A DNA stretch of 64,000 nucleotides from Casuarius casuarius (Eukaryota > Chordata > Aves > Casuariiformes > Casuariidae), in contig PTFA01000197.1 in NCBI GenBank assembly GCA_003342895.1, positions 124,001 through 188,000 of the forward strand, given 5' to 3'. This document shows, piece after piece, positions 21,446-42,250 of this stretch. The stretch's first letter is position 1, and each line of letters opens with the position of its first letter. Both the position numbers and the translations under genes were made by a program. The notes below the pieces were generated by a model, which was given only the letters and a program-made list of their open reading frames with translations, was not told the DNA's origin and made no database searches.

Positions 21446-22938
21446 ACCTTTTCTGAGCTCTCATCCCTCTTTTCTATTCTGTTCCCAAATTCACAAACTA
21501 TCTCTCTGGCTGAAGTATCTGATCTAGAGAAAGAAAGTCTCTACACCATTTCCCAGCCCTTGCACTTGTGTATTTCTCTTCCCAGTCCCAAGTTCAAGAC
21601 AGGTTCATGTGGGTGATGTAGAAGCAAAAGGTTCACATCTCATTTCTACCTCTTCTTCTTCCATCCCTAAGCTTTTTAAGAGCCCACAGTGTCACTGTAA
21701 CACCACACTGCCTCTCTCCCACTGCAGCCCAGTGGGCTGAGTCCCCCTTTGCAATGCACCATAGCTCTTTTGCACTAGACTCCCAGCAGATCCCAGCCCA
21801 TGGACATGGCACTGTAAAGATCACACCAGATCCAGGCACAGAAGGACTGTTTCTTCTCGCACCACTGCTTCAGGATATGAAGGCTCAAACAAAGAGGCAG
21901 AACTGCAAAACTTTCCTGTGCATTTTGACCCCATAGTTATATCGGTCTGAGGGATTCCCTGCTGTAATGGAGGGGACCAACACTGCACAGACCAGCCCTG
22001 GAATAGGAACATACACTGTTATTGTTCCCCTACCAGCCTGGCCCAATATGCAGTTCCAGCAGGAACTGACTACCCCCCCAGGGCACATTTGCTCTTGATA
22101 GGTTTAGTGCTTTGAACTGTGCCTCTTAGTGTGTTGTTGGTCTTCTGTGTTGTACTTCCAGAGCATCTACATGAAGTTTCTTGTAATAGATGTGGCTATA
22201 TATAAACCAACCACTCTGGTGCCCCAGTAGCTCCCCATACTGCAGGGCAATAACACTAGAAAGTGCTTACCCAATATGCCTTTCTGGACCTGACCTTTGA
22301 CATTAGGCAGAGCCAGGCTGAGGTGAGGATAGCAAATGGCTCTTCTGCCCTCCTGGTGACATGTGCACTTCCTGCCTTCATGCACTTCCTTGTGAGTGAT
22401 GAGGCAATGGCAGGACTTTGAGCTTCCCTGGAGATGGACAGATCTACCATGGGTTTGCTCTTTCCAACTTTCCTTGCACCATCACCCTCTCACTTCCCCC
22501 TCCCTGCATCTCTGTACAATGCTTCCAGGATAGCTCTTCAGGATTACCTGCAAGCCCTGAGGCTGGTCCTTGGGCCCTCTTAAAGCCAGAGCCTGTTAAC
22601 AGTTTGTATATGTTTAATGGTACTTTTGTGTAAATAGCTTTGTATATATTAGCACAACTGTAGCAACAGCTCTCGGCCTGTGACTTTCCTCCAGACAGGG
22701 GTTAGTGTTTATAATATACAGTCAGTTAATACAGCTGCATAATGCAGACTGAAAGCGTGAAGACCAGTAGCACAGGAGGACTAAGCAGGAGTGCCTCTTC
22801 CCTCCTGTCTTAGCCACCACCTTGCTGGGAAAGGTGAGGCGGCTGTTACCTGAAGTAGTTATTCTCCTGAACTGATATTGAAGTGCAGTGACTTTAGCTC
22901 CCCCATAATGTGAATTCTGCCCCCACATCCCCATTGTG

Positions 22939-22944
22939 AATAAA
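22939..22944 (+). terminator. FAM234B: Upstream poly(A) signal AATAAA
   Basis: A canonical AATAAA (TGTGAATAAAGAGTC) is followed by GTCTGTCTGTATATTGTTG, a GU-rich downstream element. This may be an alternative FAM234B cleavage site. Confidence 0.65.
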
Positions 22945-23001
22945 GAGTCTGTCTGTATATTGTTGAGAAAACTTATTTGAACTGTGAACTGCAGTGGAGC
23001 A

Positions 23002-23007
23002 AATAAA
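23002..23007 (+). terminator. FAM234B: Distal poly(A) signal AATAAA
   Basis: AGCAAATAAATGCC is followed about 20 bp later by a GT-rich stretch (GTCAGTGTGTCATTTG). This is the likely main end of the FAM234B transcript. Confidence 0.7.
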
Positions 23008-23030
23008 TGCCATGTACAGTGTCAGTGTGT

Positions 23031-23899
23031 CATTTGAACCCCTGTTTCACCTTTGAGAGATTCTGGGTTTGCTTGATTTGGGGTTTGGGATATTTTACAA
23101 TGGGGGAAAAAGGGGTGGGGTGAAGAGAAGCAAACAATAAAGCAAAAACACAGCCAAAGATTCTTAAAGGTTGTGAGGAAGCACAGTAGAAGACGACAGG
23201 TAGGAANNNNNNNNNNNNNNNNNNNNNNNNNNNNNNNNNNNNNNNNNNNNNNNNNNNNNNNGGGGGGGGGAGGCAAGAAGGGAGCATGTGGAAGTCATTT
23301 CAGATAGGAGAGAAGAGGAGAGAGATGTGTGAAAGCAACCTCTCATCCCTACTCCAGCAGCTCTTTTAAGCTGTGGGGAGAATAAGATGTTGGGTCTGGA
23401 AATGAATAAATAGGGTGCTCTCATAGGACTACAGCAAATCGATATGGGCACCCACACCCTACACTTAAGGGCAGATCCGAGGGGACTGTTGGAAGGTCAG
23501 TGTGACACCATCCAAAGAGACCCAGCACTGCAATTTGCAAGCTGGATTGCACTGAATATACCTATTCCTGCATTGCAGTACTGTTGGGATTGAGACACCT
23601 CCCTCAGCTCCTGTCTGCCATGCTTGGAGACAGCTGGCACCAACAAAATGTCCCATCCAATCCTATGCTCCCCACCCCCCAGTTTCATCCTTCACAGCTG
23701 AGGATACCCTCAAACCATGAGCAGAGTGGACCCACCCCAATACTGTTGGCACTGCTGTTGCCCTGGACCAGTGCCCACCTTCTCTCCCACAGAAGCATTA
23801 GAGGAAGAAAGAGCTCCTCAAGAACTTGCTGGTGTTTGGTTCAGAGCTCAGCTGCCATTGTGCCTCCCAAACTCCTCTGCTCTGCCCCTGCACACATCC
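23031..23899. other. Convergent intergenic / GSG1 3' UTR with assembly gap
   Basis: This region lies between the FAM234B poly(A) site and the GSG1 stop codon. It contains a 55-base N run (23207-23261) flanked by a nine-G run. The part next to the stop should be GSG1 3' UTR, but no minus-strand AATAAA or ATTAAA was seen. The GSG1 poly(A) site may therefore be in the gap or overlap FAM234B. Confidence 0.7.
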
Positions 23900-32584
<8,685 letters not shown>

Positions 32585-35500
32585 CTACAACAAACAAACA
32601 GGAGGGACTTTCATACCAGCCATTTGTCCCATCTTGTTATGAATCCCAGTGCTTCCCGGTGGGGAGGAAATATGTGAAGGAGAAGCATTCTTCCTCTTCA
32701 CAACAGCCCAGCATCTTACCCAGTAAGGAAAAACCATTGCCTGAAAGCCAGGACTGTGGAACAGTAGCTCAGCTTCAACCATTTCAAAATACATGGAACA
32801 TTTGTACTAGGGAAAGGGCTGAGTAGTAACCCCATGGACCAATGGGGCTAAGTGCACTGGTGTGTGTGAGCACATGAGCAGAATTAAAGAGACAATGATA
32901 TTCACTCTGTCTCAGAGATGGCATGGAAAAGCTGTTAATCAACCTCCCCAAAATACCATGCGTTGTCATTAGACGGGACATGAATACTTTGCCCAGCTAA
33001 ATGAGATTTCTTACCATCAGGTGTCCCAAAACACTTTTGCGGCACAGCTAGGGAGGCTGGTAGTGTATTGATTTCATAGTGGGAAAGCAAGGCAGGAAAT
33101 ATTCCAGGACTGCTGAAGGTCACACATCAAATTAGTGACCTGGTTAAGAGGGGCACCCACCTATCCCGACCCAGCAGCTTGAGTTCAAACCACAAAGCAG
33201 CACCTCCCACCTGAGCAAGTGCTGCTCTGCACATTAGAAATTTGGTAGGGTGGTGGGATGACAGTGTCCCTGCTCTCACACAAAGCGTCAAGGGGATTTT
33301 TTAAGTGCAAACATTCTCACAGAGATTCTTTCCAGTTTCATCCCATCTAAAAAAGTAATTCTAAAAGCAATTTGTGCACCAAGCTCCTGTGGTCTTTCTC
33401 ACTCAGAGGGAAGCTTAAGATTTTAAGGTTCCTGCAAAAACCTGCACTGACTTCTGAGAACCCTCTTATCACTCCATAGATTGATTAGATGTCTTCTACC
33501 CACACATCAACTTTCATGTAATCAATGCAAGCCTCTTCCCACATGGCACTCCCTATGTTTGGCACAACTTCACCCAGATACGCCCACCCTTTCCTATTTA
33601 TGACTCTCAAAATCTATTTGGCCATGAATAGATTCAGTTTGCACATACATTGCCTGCTGCTGGTCCTCTTTGCATAACTCCTTTTGACTCACCCAATGTT
33701 GAAAGTGGGAGAAAGGCCCAGCATATTGTGGACACTATTATAAATAAATGATACTAGACTGAACATGGCATTGTTTGAAACAGGCTGACAGGATACAGTG
33801 AAAAGTGGTGTGGTTAAGAAGCATTTGTTCTGTTAAGCAGCAAGCTCAGAAACGTGGTCAACAAAGATGGTGCAAAAGCTCCTCTTGGGGGACAGGATTT
33901 GACTAGCATCCCATCACACTGAGAAAACAGTGCCTGATCCAGAACACTGAGCGGAGGCAAGAAAATACCCAGCTCCTGAAAATGCCCTAAATTGTCTCTT
34001 CTTCAGAGCATTTCTTTTTCTCAGCAATGTCCCCATAGGAAGACACTGGAGATGGTATTGTCTTAATGTTACCACAACAAATGAGTTCCATGACTTGAAG
34101 GCATGTTTGATACTACCATCTTCACAGAGTAGATATTTGTTAGGAATACACTATTATGTACAGGTTTCTGGCAAAGCTTGGTAGCAAATTCTTCATTAAA
34201 ACTTTTTCCAGGGGAAAATCAGGCTTACAACTAAAAAGGAAATGATAGATAAAATTACTTTCCTCCAAAAAGTTGATTTTTCATCTCAAAATAGAAATCC
34301 TCAGCACACAAAGTTTTTCAGTTTTTCATCAACTCTGGATTATAAGATTTTCTGCCATCAGGTTTTGGGTTGCTCATTTTTATTTTAAAAAAATGCTTCC
34401 ACTCATAATATTGGCAGAATTCATTTTTCTGATCTAAATTTTCAGTAATGGGAAAAAAAAATATTCTCTCTAGTTGATCTGTGATACTAGTTCAAAAGGT
34501 GTATCATTTCAGAATAAACAATAAGAAAAAGGCCAAAAAAGGAAGCGAGTCAGAAGAAGGAATTAGATCAAGAATACAGAGAAAATAGGGAATGAAAAGT
34601 AAATCTGAACTATGCCCTCATGAGAGCATTTTCAGAAAAGTTTCCCTGCATAAAAGCAAGATACTTACTGACAATAACCGACCAGAAGTCTCCTAGTGTC
34701 TAGATAGACCCCAAAGAAAAAAAAAAAGAATTTACCTTGCCAGCAGGTCCTTGAAGTCCTGTTAATTTAGGGGAGGACTACAGAAATAGGACTCAGACTT
34801 TGCCTTCTCTATTTCATTCATGTCTTGATCTTCCAAGAAAGCAAACTGCTTCAAAACCTCTTTCTCCTTTGTCTCCTCCCCTCCTCCCTTNCCCCCCCCC
34901 CCCCCGTGATTATTAAATGCTATCCTTCTGCCAGCAGCTGTTTCATGGAAAATGGTCATTTTTATAATCCACAATGCAATCACAGCACAGCTGTTCTGGG
35001 AGATTATGTAGGAAGCAATTGGTGCTGCGGGCTGGGATTAAGTGCAAAAGGGTGACCTGTATTCACAGAGTAAAAAGTTTCAATAAAGCACAGAAAGACC
35101 CCAGCCATCTCCACGCAATGGCTGTTTGGGAGCTTGCATGGAATGGGTTAGTGGCTCTCTGACCAATGCTTGAGGGGACAAGTGACCTTAGCTCAGAGGC
35201 TACCAATGCCCTTGGCAATCAACAACCCCCAGCCCTGTGATACGTTCTTGGCCAGACCTGCCAATCACAGAAAGGGGAGAGGAAAAATGGAGAGAAGAAA
35301 GTTTATGCAACTGAATCTGCTCTGAGGACTGAGGATTTGAGACTCTAAAGAGATATCAGTCCAACTCTTCCAATCAACACTAGGGATACTAATGAAAAAA
35401 AGGAAACACTTAGCAGAATCACTGCTGAGTGCCAGACTGTCACCATGGCATTACCACAGTGGTACAGCTATGCGAAACAGGAATGAGTCAGAGAAGTCCA

Positions 35501-38476
35501 ATATTCAAAGGATGAGAGCAAAGGGAAGACTTTTAGTGTCCCTCGTAGTGGCAGCTTTTACCAAGGCATGAAGTTCACCAGGAATCCTGGCTCCAGCAGG
35601 ATCACATCAGATGAATTTGGGAAGCTAGTAAGGAGAGACAGAAAGATTCACACTCACTCCAAGTTCCCTCTGATGTCTTGTCCTAAAGGTTTAAAGGCCT
35701 CACAATATTACACCTTGTTTGGCATCAGAACAGGGTAAAGTAAGGACGGTATCATCTCTCATGAAGAAGAACTTAGACACAAGAGGGCATGGAGCAGCTC
35801 TTCCAAGCCCATTAAATCAAACTGCAAGGGAGAGAAGCAGCCCAAAGATACACGTGCCATCTTGCCCACTGAGGACCCCTTAGGTTTTATTCAGTGCCAA
35901 GCGGGTGAGGCTCCTACCACTGCGTGGAGGAAGCACGGGATTTATACCCTGCTATTCTGCCAGGACAGAAGGAAACAGTGGTCTGTATACCCTCATCTCC
36001 TAGTTCTAATATGAGAGCACAGAGATTGAGAGTCAGGTGTAGAAAGAGCGCTGGTGACAGCATAACCTGTGACAAGCCCACAGAGCTGACAGGTTTCCAG
36101 GCCTGTACATGGGCAACGCTATCATATACTCCTGACCCCTTTTGCCCTGACGCAGAACAGTTGATAGCTGTGCAGTTATTTTAATCCTAGTCACTACATA
36201 AGCTCCTCTAATGTAGATAGATAATCATTTCTAAGACAGGCTGACTGGAAGCAGTGCTGAATGTGTCCATGTTGTATAGACTGACTGTCTGCAGGTTTTT
36301 TGATGAATAAAAGATTCTGTTTGACAGAGATGTACTTTACGGCTGACATTGTTTAAAAGGAAAAGTTGCAAATATTTTCATTGGTCGGTATTTCCACACC
36401 TGAGCACCCTAAGTTTGGCTTCTAAATTCTCAATAAAAATAACCTGGTTTTCAGGCTCAAGAATAGATAAAGTCCATCTCACTTCTGACAGTCCCTGATG
36501 CAAGACTGTGCTTTAACATTTTCTAATTTTAAGCATGTGGAGAGTTTCATTAAGATCCAGAATGCTACGTGGGTTTCTAAAGCTAGGATCATATGCATGT
36601 ATATTGATGAAATGAGACCTAATTTAGATACCTACAGATAGGAATACATGTTTAAAAATAAATTTATCAGAAATATGTTAAAGTTTCAAAACTAAATATA
36701 TATCAGATTCAGTATTCTGAATAATGGCAGATATTTATCCTTCCAGAAGATGGCAATCTTTCTCTAATCTTCTCTTTAGGACTCTGATGCTCACGTGTGT
36801 GTTGGGAGGAAGCAACACCCAAGTTTAGATTTCTATTCCTTCCCATTTTTTTGCTCTGTCTTCCTCTTTTTTGTATTACTATGAATACTCTCTTTCCTTC
36901 ACCTGAGAGAGGCCTTCTCTTTGAGTTATCTGAGCCCCAGACTTTTGAAATGATTGAGGAAGAAAAAAAGAGGAATGAACGGAAAAACTTAGTAGGTCGT
37001 TTGTTCCACATTCTGCTCTGTATAGAGCTGATCTTTCTAATATATTTTCCAGTATTTTGTCAAGAACTATATTAACTTTCTCAAGCAACAGTGTTCCATC
37101 CACAGATTATTGTACACAGTTCAGAGAACATCAATGCCAGAGCACATTTCCTGGCAATCAACATAAATTTCCCTCAGCAAAATTCTATTCAATTTGTTTT
37201 AAAATCTTCATTCTAATCTTGGCTTAATCTGACTAATTCGGAGAGGAAAACAAAGCTCTATCTTTCACCCCACTGCTCCTTTCAGTTCTCTCCTCTCTGC
37301 ATCTGGCATTTCCCACCGTAGCTCGGCTTCACTAGAGGTTTTAGATGCCTCTCTCTCTTTGAACTCTACAGCAGCTGGTCCCTGGTGACTCGTTTAAAGA
37401 TCACCCATTGAAGTAAATGCCCATAGCATGTGGATTTCCTGTGCAATCAGCCAAGTGCTTGGCTTATATAAACAAAACACGGAAATGAAATGCAAAACAA
37501 TCTTAGAACAACACCTCTAAGAAGATTGCCCTCTCTACAAAAGCCAGGGCGTTTAGCAGTGATGCATTTTTATCCTGGCTGTATCACATCAATACTTAGA
37601 GTGTATCCTGCCCAAAAGGGACACCATCAGCTCTCAAGTACATCAGTGGAAAAGAAGGGTGAGAAGCCCTTACCAGAACAGGGCCCAAGAACAGTAATAC
37701 TTAACTGGCAGATCTCAAGAGGCACACGGCTGTTCATAACTCTGCATGCAGCTCTCCTCTCCAGGGAAATCAGGTATCACACACTGTTCTGACATTGGCT
37801 CATCAGCTGTCCTGAAGAGGATGAGAGAGGAAGAAGAATGGTAATTTATAACTATAAAGTCACTCTGTGAAACTTGGACAAAAGATACACTCATACACAC
37901 CCATCATACTGCAGATTTTTCACACATGACACTTCTGTGTTCCCTTCCACCCACAACTCCTGTTTTTTGTTGTTTTTGCAGGAAGACAGTCCAGACCTGC
38001 AGATCCCTCCTTTATTGCCACACAGAAAGCAGAATATCTCTGGGTGGCAGTGACACTAAGAGAGCCAGACTTCTCAAAACCAGCAACAGACTGCAAATGC
38101 CAGATTTCTCCCTGAGCTCTGAATAATTCCACTCAGATTGTAACCTTCATTTAGCTGTTTGCATGATGCATTAACTCTTACTCTGCAAATGACCTCACCA
38201 GGCATATTCTTTTAGTCAAAGCACATTTAAAGGTGAATTCTGGTTTTAAACACGAACAGCTTACATTGCTAGACACAGCCTGTGGCAGAGCAGACATGTA
38301 AATTTAAGTGGAACAAGAAAATGCATCTTAAGGATAAATAAACATGTTTTCCATCAATTTGGACAAAAGTTTACATTTATTTTTATTTTCTTCCAAAACA
38401 AGTCTTAGCTGGGTGGATTTTCTTTTTCAACTTAATATTCATTGTTATACTCTATTTAAAAAACACATTGACTTAG

Positions 38477-38526
<50 letters not shown>
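38477..38526 (+). repeat. 50-base poly-A tract
   Basis: An uninterrupted run of 50 A follows CACATTGACTTAG. It could be the tail of an old retroinsertion, but no recognised element or target duplication flanks it. Length may be unreliable in the assembly. Confidence 0.9.
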
Positions 38527-38529
<3 letters not shown>

Positions 38530-39184
38530 AATGCAGTAACACAGACCTTCAGGATTCACCAGAGATTCTAGATGCCTCAATTTCTATATATGCAATGTAA
38601 GACTATTTAAAGGGGGTTGCTTTTCACAGAGTATGTAAACTTTGGTACTTCTAAGATGTGTTCAATTGAGCACACAGAAAAAATGTTATGTATGAAATTC
38701 AGTCAACCATAAACTGTAAGCAGAAAAAAAGACAATTTTTTAATGCAGATCTATAAGGATATTAATAAGATCCAATCCAGAAAAGGGGGCATGCAAATTC
38801 CCAACGCTTATCTTGCCCACTGCTCTCTGTCTCCATCAGCTCTTCTGAAGCAGTCAATGAAATAATACAAGACGGGAATGGACTCACTGCATTATTTCTT
38901 TCTCTCTGGCAGTATATGTATCCATTAAGAAATTCCACGAGATCTGATCAGATGCTTTGAAATGTACCAGATTTGTCATTTTATTGATGGGTTCATACTT
39001 TCTGAGCATGCTAATTTATTACAGTACATTATGTCAGCTGCAGAATCAGCAGGGCTTCCACTTCTGCAGAATATGTCTTTATAGTTTGGTAGTCCTCTTT
39101 ATGAAAATTCTTGCCAGTTTTAAATCTACCAGCTATAGGATCTCACTCTAATACTTCGCAGAATCACGAACAGCCAGAGTCAAT

Positions 39185-39300
39185 AGCTGTCACAGGCTCA
39201 TATTTTTTTTAATGTCAAGAGGGACCATTATGACAATGTAGTTTGATCTCCTGTGTAACAGAAACCAAAGAACTTCAGATTTCTAATGAAATACAGAGCT
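39185..39300 (-). mobile_element. Ancient CR1 3' fragment
   Basis: AAGAGGGACCATTATGACAA, then TAGTTTGATCTCCTGTGTAA and CAAAGAACTTC follow the reverse complement of the older sauropsid CR1 3' end (AGGGACCATTATGATCATCT, AGTCTGACCTCCTGTATAAC, ATAGAACTTC). The correspondence is block by block. Confidence 0.75.
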
Positions 39301-39604
39301 TTTGCTGGAACTATACCATATATTTTACACAACTAACTAGTATTGACTATGCAACCAGATATGATGGAAAACCCATCACACCATTATAAAAGTTGTTACA
39401 ATGGTTAATTAACCTCATTCTTAAAATTTTGCTCTTGATTTGTAATCACAATGTGCCAGCTTTAGCTTTCCCACCTCATCAGGCTGTTCCAACACACCAG
39501 TAAATAGGCAATGAAGTGATTTCCTAAAAATGTTATTGTAAAAGTCACAAATCAATGCATTTCATTAGAGGCCTACAGTGTGATCTAATAAGCTGGCTGA
39601 CAGC

Positions 39605-39685
39605 CCAAATTCCTGGTTCTGTTCTTGGCTCTGACACATAATTTTCCCCTCCTATTGGCCAAGTCATTAGTGGTGCGTTTACACT
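39605..39685 (-). repeat. MIR-like SINE fragment
   Basis: ATTCCTGGTTCTGTTCTTGG, CTCTGACAC and TTGGCCAAGTCATTAG line up with the reverse complement of the MIR/tRNA core (CCTGGGTTCGAATCCCGGCT, CTGCCAC, CTTGGGCAAGTCACTTA). Ancient and partial. Confidence 0.4.
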
Positions 39686-40224
39686 GCAGTCAAAGCAGTG
39701 GCAGTAATGGGGAGTAAACATTCAATGCTTGTTTTAATTGGGTGTTGCTAGCAATTTCGTTTCAGCAATATGGAGCACAACACAGGATGCAAACCTCATT
39801 CCAGAAACAGGGTAAATTAGTCTGTGCTGAACTCCACATTGCCATGGCTAGACTGATAGATCAAAAATAGCTCTTCGTTCCCTACACTATGAAATTGTGT
39901 CTCCATAATCATTCCCACAGACACAAATCTACAGCACAGCTGATCCTTGTTGACGTTGGAATCATCATAAAAAACAGTGGGAAAGAGACATTGTGTTTTG
40001 CTAGCAACAAATCTTGAGGCTATAAAATCAATATGTGCACAGAATACATTACATATGCAGATGATCTTAGAGTCAAAGTAGCATTTAGTATTACTTTTAA
40101 AGCAAAAGAAAATGAAATGACACAGTTGAAACACAATGCATTCTGATTTCACGTATGAAAATGAGAAAGTCAAAGCAATTTTTGATTTTGTCTTTTCCTC
40201 CATTCAGTGCACTGGATCAGAGTA

Positions 40225-40490
40225 AACAAAGACAGAAGAGACCTCCAAAGATTATCTGGTCAGTTTGTGTGCATCAACATAACTTAGGCACCTTCCGGCC
40301 TCCTGTTAAAATTCTCTGAGGCAAATACTACTAGATCCTGAACCGAAGTTGGTATATTCCCTTGTAATATCTTGATTTCAGCCAGGTCACATTATCCAAC
40401 AGAAAAATGTCCTCTCTCTGCTAAATACCTCAGGTCTCCATCCCACATCTGAATCATTTACTCACTCGGTCATTTCCTTGAGGTCACTGG
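40225..40490 (-). mobile_element. CR1-like fragment
   Basis: AGAGACCTCCAAAGATTATC, then TGGTCAGT resembles the CR1 3' signature (GGGACCTCAAGAGATCATCTAGTC). The downstream part is too diverged to align by eye. Confidence 0.4.
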
Positions 40491-41650
40491 AACTACACAG
40501 TTTACTGAAATTATACTCACACGCTAGTATTGTAGGAACCAATGCTTCAAAGGAAGACTCTAAGTTAGCAGGAGAGGTTTGGAAATCAAAGAGTGAGTAA
40601 GACAGAGAGTTAGCTTTTTCGAGGTGAGGTGTGGGAGGTGTTTTTGTTCTTTATCTATTAAAAACTCCTTGCTTTGGCATTCTAGAAGAAAAAAAAAGAA
40701 AGAGAACTGGGAGGGGAAGGATTCATGCATAAGAAGGCAACATGATAAGAGGTACAGCCACCAGGGTGGCCCAAAGACACAAGAGAGTTTCTCAGGCTGA
40801 CAAAATAGAGATGGTAGTGAGCACAGGTCAGAGGAGCCAAGGTCTAATATGGTGGTCCAAAGCAAAAAATAAAACCAGCTTTCTTTACAGCACTGAGCAG
40901 AGGTTATATTACAGCCACTGCTCTGAAAACAACAGTGCTAAGTATTATAATTGCACATTTTATCTTTACAGATATCCAGGTAACTATCCAGGATTAGGGC
41001 ATGAGGGCACCTCTTTTTTCCCAATTCGACGGGGATTTCAGATTCCCCTTCCCTCCCTCTGCAGCGCTTTGAAGTCGTCTCCTCACGGCTGGTCCCGCTC
41101 AAGAGCTGGCGCACCCCATCCCCTGCGCTCGCCGCGTCCCGGCCCACCTCCGGCCACCTGTGACCTTAAACGTCTCCACGTGGAGCGCGTCGGGGCTGTG
41201 CTCGCACCCCGGAGGGGGCGGCGAGGATTTTGGATGCCTGCCTTGCCCACGTGCTGGGAAGTGGAGCACCGCTGGGCAGCACCGGCACGAGCGGGGGGCC
41301 CCCGCCCCGCGTCTTGGCAGGCCACGCGGGCGCGGGAGGCCTCCCCCGCTTTTTGAAGCGCCCTGCTCCGGGCGGATGGCTCGCTGCCCGGTTGTCCGGG
41401 ACTCGTTTTCTCTCTGTTTCCCGAACAGCCGGAGTGAATCTGAGCCCGCGCCTGCACTGGCCGCGCGCAGGCGAGCGCGGCGCGGAGGCAGCAGCGCCGG
41501 GGGGGGCAGCGCGGCAGCGCACGGAGGCTTCTCCAGATGCCCTGGGGGAAGGGAGCGGCCCCGGCTGGTGGAAACGGAAACGAGAACTATTTTGGACACA
41601 GCCAGCGAAAAGGCCGGGCGTTTCCCTCTTTTTTTCTCTCCTCCCGGAGC

Positions 41651-41677
41651 GTTTCTCTCTCTCTCTCTCTCTCTGTT
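41651..41677. repeat. (CT)n microsatellite in the CpG island
   Basis: About 12 CT units lie between the poly-T/CT stretch and the RFX motif. This is polypyrimidine sequence of the kind often near promoters. Confidence 0.85.
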
Positions 41678-41700
41678 TACCGCCCTGTTCCCATATTTCC

Positions 41701-41716
41701 GGTTGCCTGGGCAACC
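41701..41716. promoter_or_regulatory. Palindromic RFX X-box
   Basis: GGTTGCCTGGGCAACC consists of two perfect inverted half-sites (GGTTGCC / GGCAACC) with a 2-bp spacer, matching the RFX consensus GTNRCC-N-RGYAAC. RFX factors regulate ciliary and, through RFX2, spermatid genes. Its position in the middle of a CpG island supports function. Confidence 0.75.
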
Positions 41717-42250
41717 CGGTACCACACACACCGCACGTGTTTCCCGTCCTCGCAGGGGGGCGAGCGTGCGACCGGGCCGCGGGCAGGACGGGTCTGGAAG
41801 AGGGAGGGCGAAGCGGTGTGCCAACGCGTTCGCCGGGCCGCTTCCTCCCTCTCCGCCCTCCGCTTCCTGCGTCGGGCGGGAACGGCCTCCCGCCGGCGCC
41901 GGCACAGCTCGGAGCGATGGGGGACGGGGAGAAACCTCCCGGAGAAGGAGGCTGCTGCTAGGAATGGACGCGAGCGCAGGGCAGGGATGGTGTGGGGGGA
42001 GCCCCGATGAGCCAAATCCGGCGCTTGGCCCCGTCCGGCCTTTGCCCGGGCCAGCTCCTCGCACCGTCGTCGTGACAGCCGGGTTGCTCCGGCCATTGCT
42101 GCCTGCCAGGACGCGCGGGGCCTGGAAGCGGATCCCCCTGCCTCAGACGCGCGCACTTCCTGCCCTGCACTCGTCAGGGATTTTTCCGAATCGCGCCTCA
42201 CAGAAACCCTGCTGCCTTTAAACCCCCCGTGTCGTGCTGAGCCGCAGCAA

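Larger units (their letters stand above)
20471..23030 (+). other. FAM234B: FAM234B 3' UTR
   Basis: About 2.5 kb of sequence follows the stop and ends at two AATAAA signals (22939-22944 and 23002-23007), the latter followed by a GT-rich element. The region includes a TA/CA microsatellite (21.13-21.24 kb) and a decayed duplicate of exon 12 (about 21.29-21.44 kb). That it is 3' UTR is inferred from the absence of any other poly(A) signal of similar quality nearby. Confidence 0.7.
32585..41029. other. AT-rich region upstream of GSG1, no gene recognised
   Basis: This 8.4-kb stretch has no recognisable coding exons on either strand. It contains a C-homopolymer with an N (34891-34906), a 50-A run (38477-38526), CR1/MIR relics at 39.2, 39.6 and 40.2-40.5 kb, and otherwise ordinary AT-rich sequence. 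The untranslated first exon(s) of GSG1 should lie here or in the CpG island beyond. None could be placed. Confidence 0.75.
41030..42250. promoter_or_regulatory. Orphan CpG island with RFX X-box and E-boxes
   Basis: About 1.2 kb of dense CpG sequence lies in an otherwise AT-rich region, 8.4 kb upstream of the GSG1 start exon. It contains a palindromic RFX X-box (41701-41716), three CACGTG E-boxes (41177-41182, 41248-41253, 41734-41739) and a (CT)n run near 41651-41677. Such islands nearly always mark promoters. Candidates are a distal GSG1 promoter (minus), a non-coding transcript, or an upstream EMP1 promoter (plus). The long open frames on both strands (up to 353 codons) look like GC-driven artefacts: they overlap in several frames and resemble no protein. 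Confidence 0.8.

Noticed and set aside
38344..38571. Frame with poly-lysine
   Set aside because: Translation of the 50-A tract.
41099..42221. Long overlapping open frames (up to 353 codons) on both strands of the CpG island
   Set aside because: Several frames on both strands are open at once, composition is Arg/Pro/Gly-rich as expected from GC content, and no domain or homology is recognisable.
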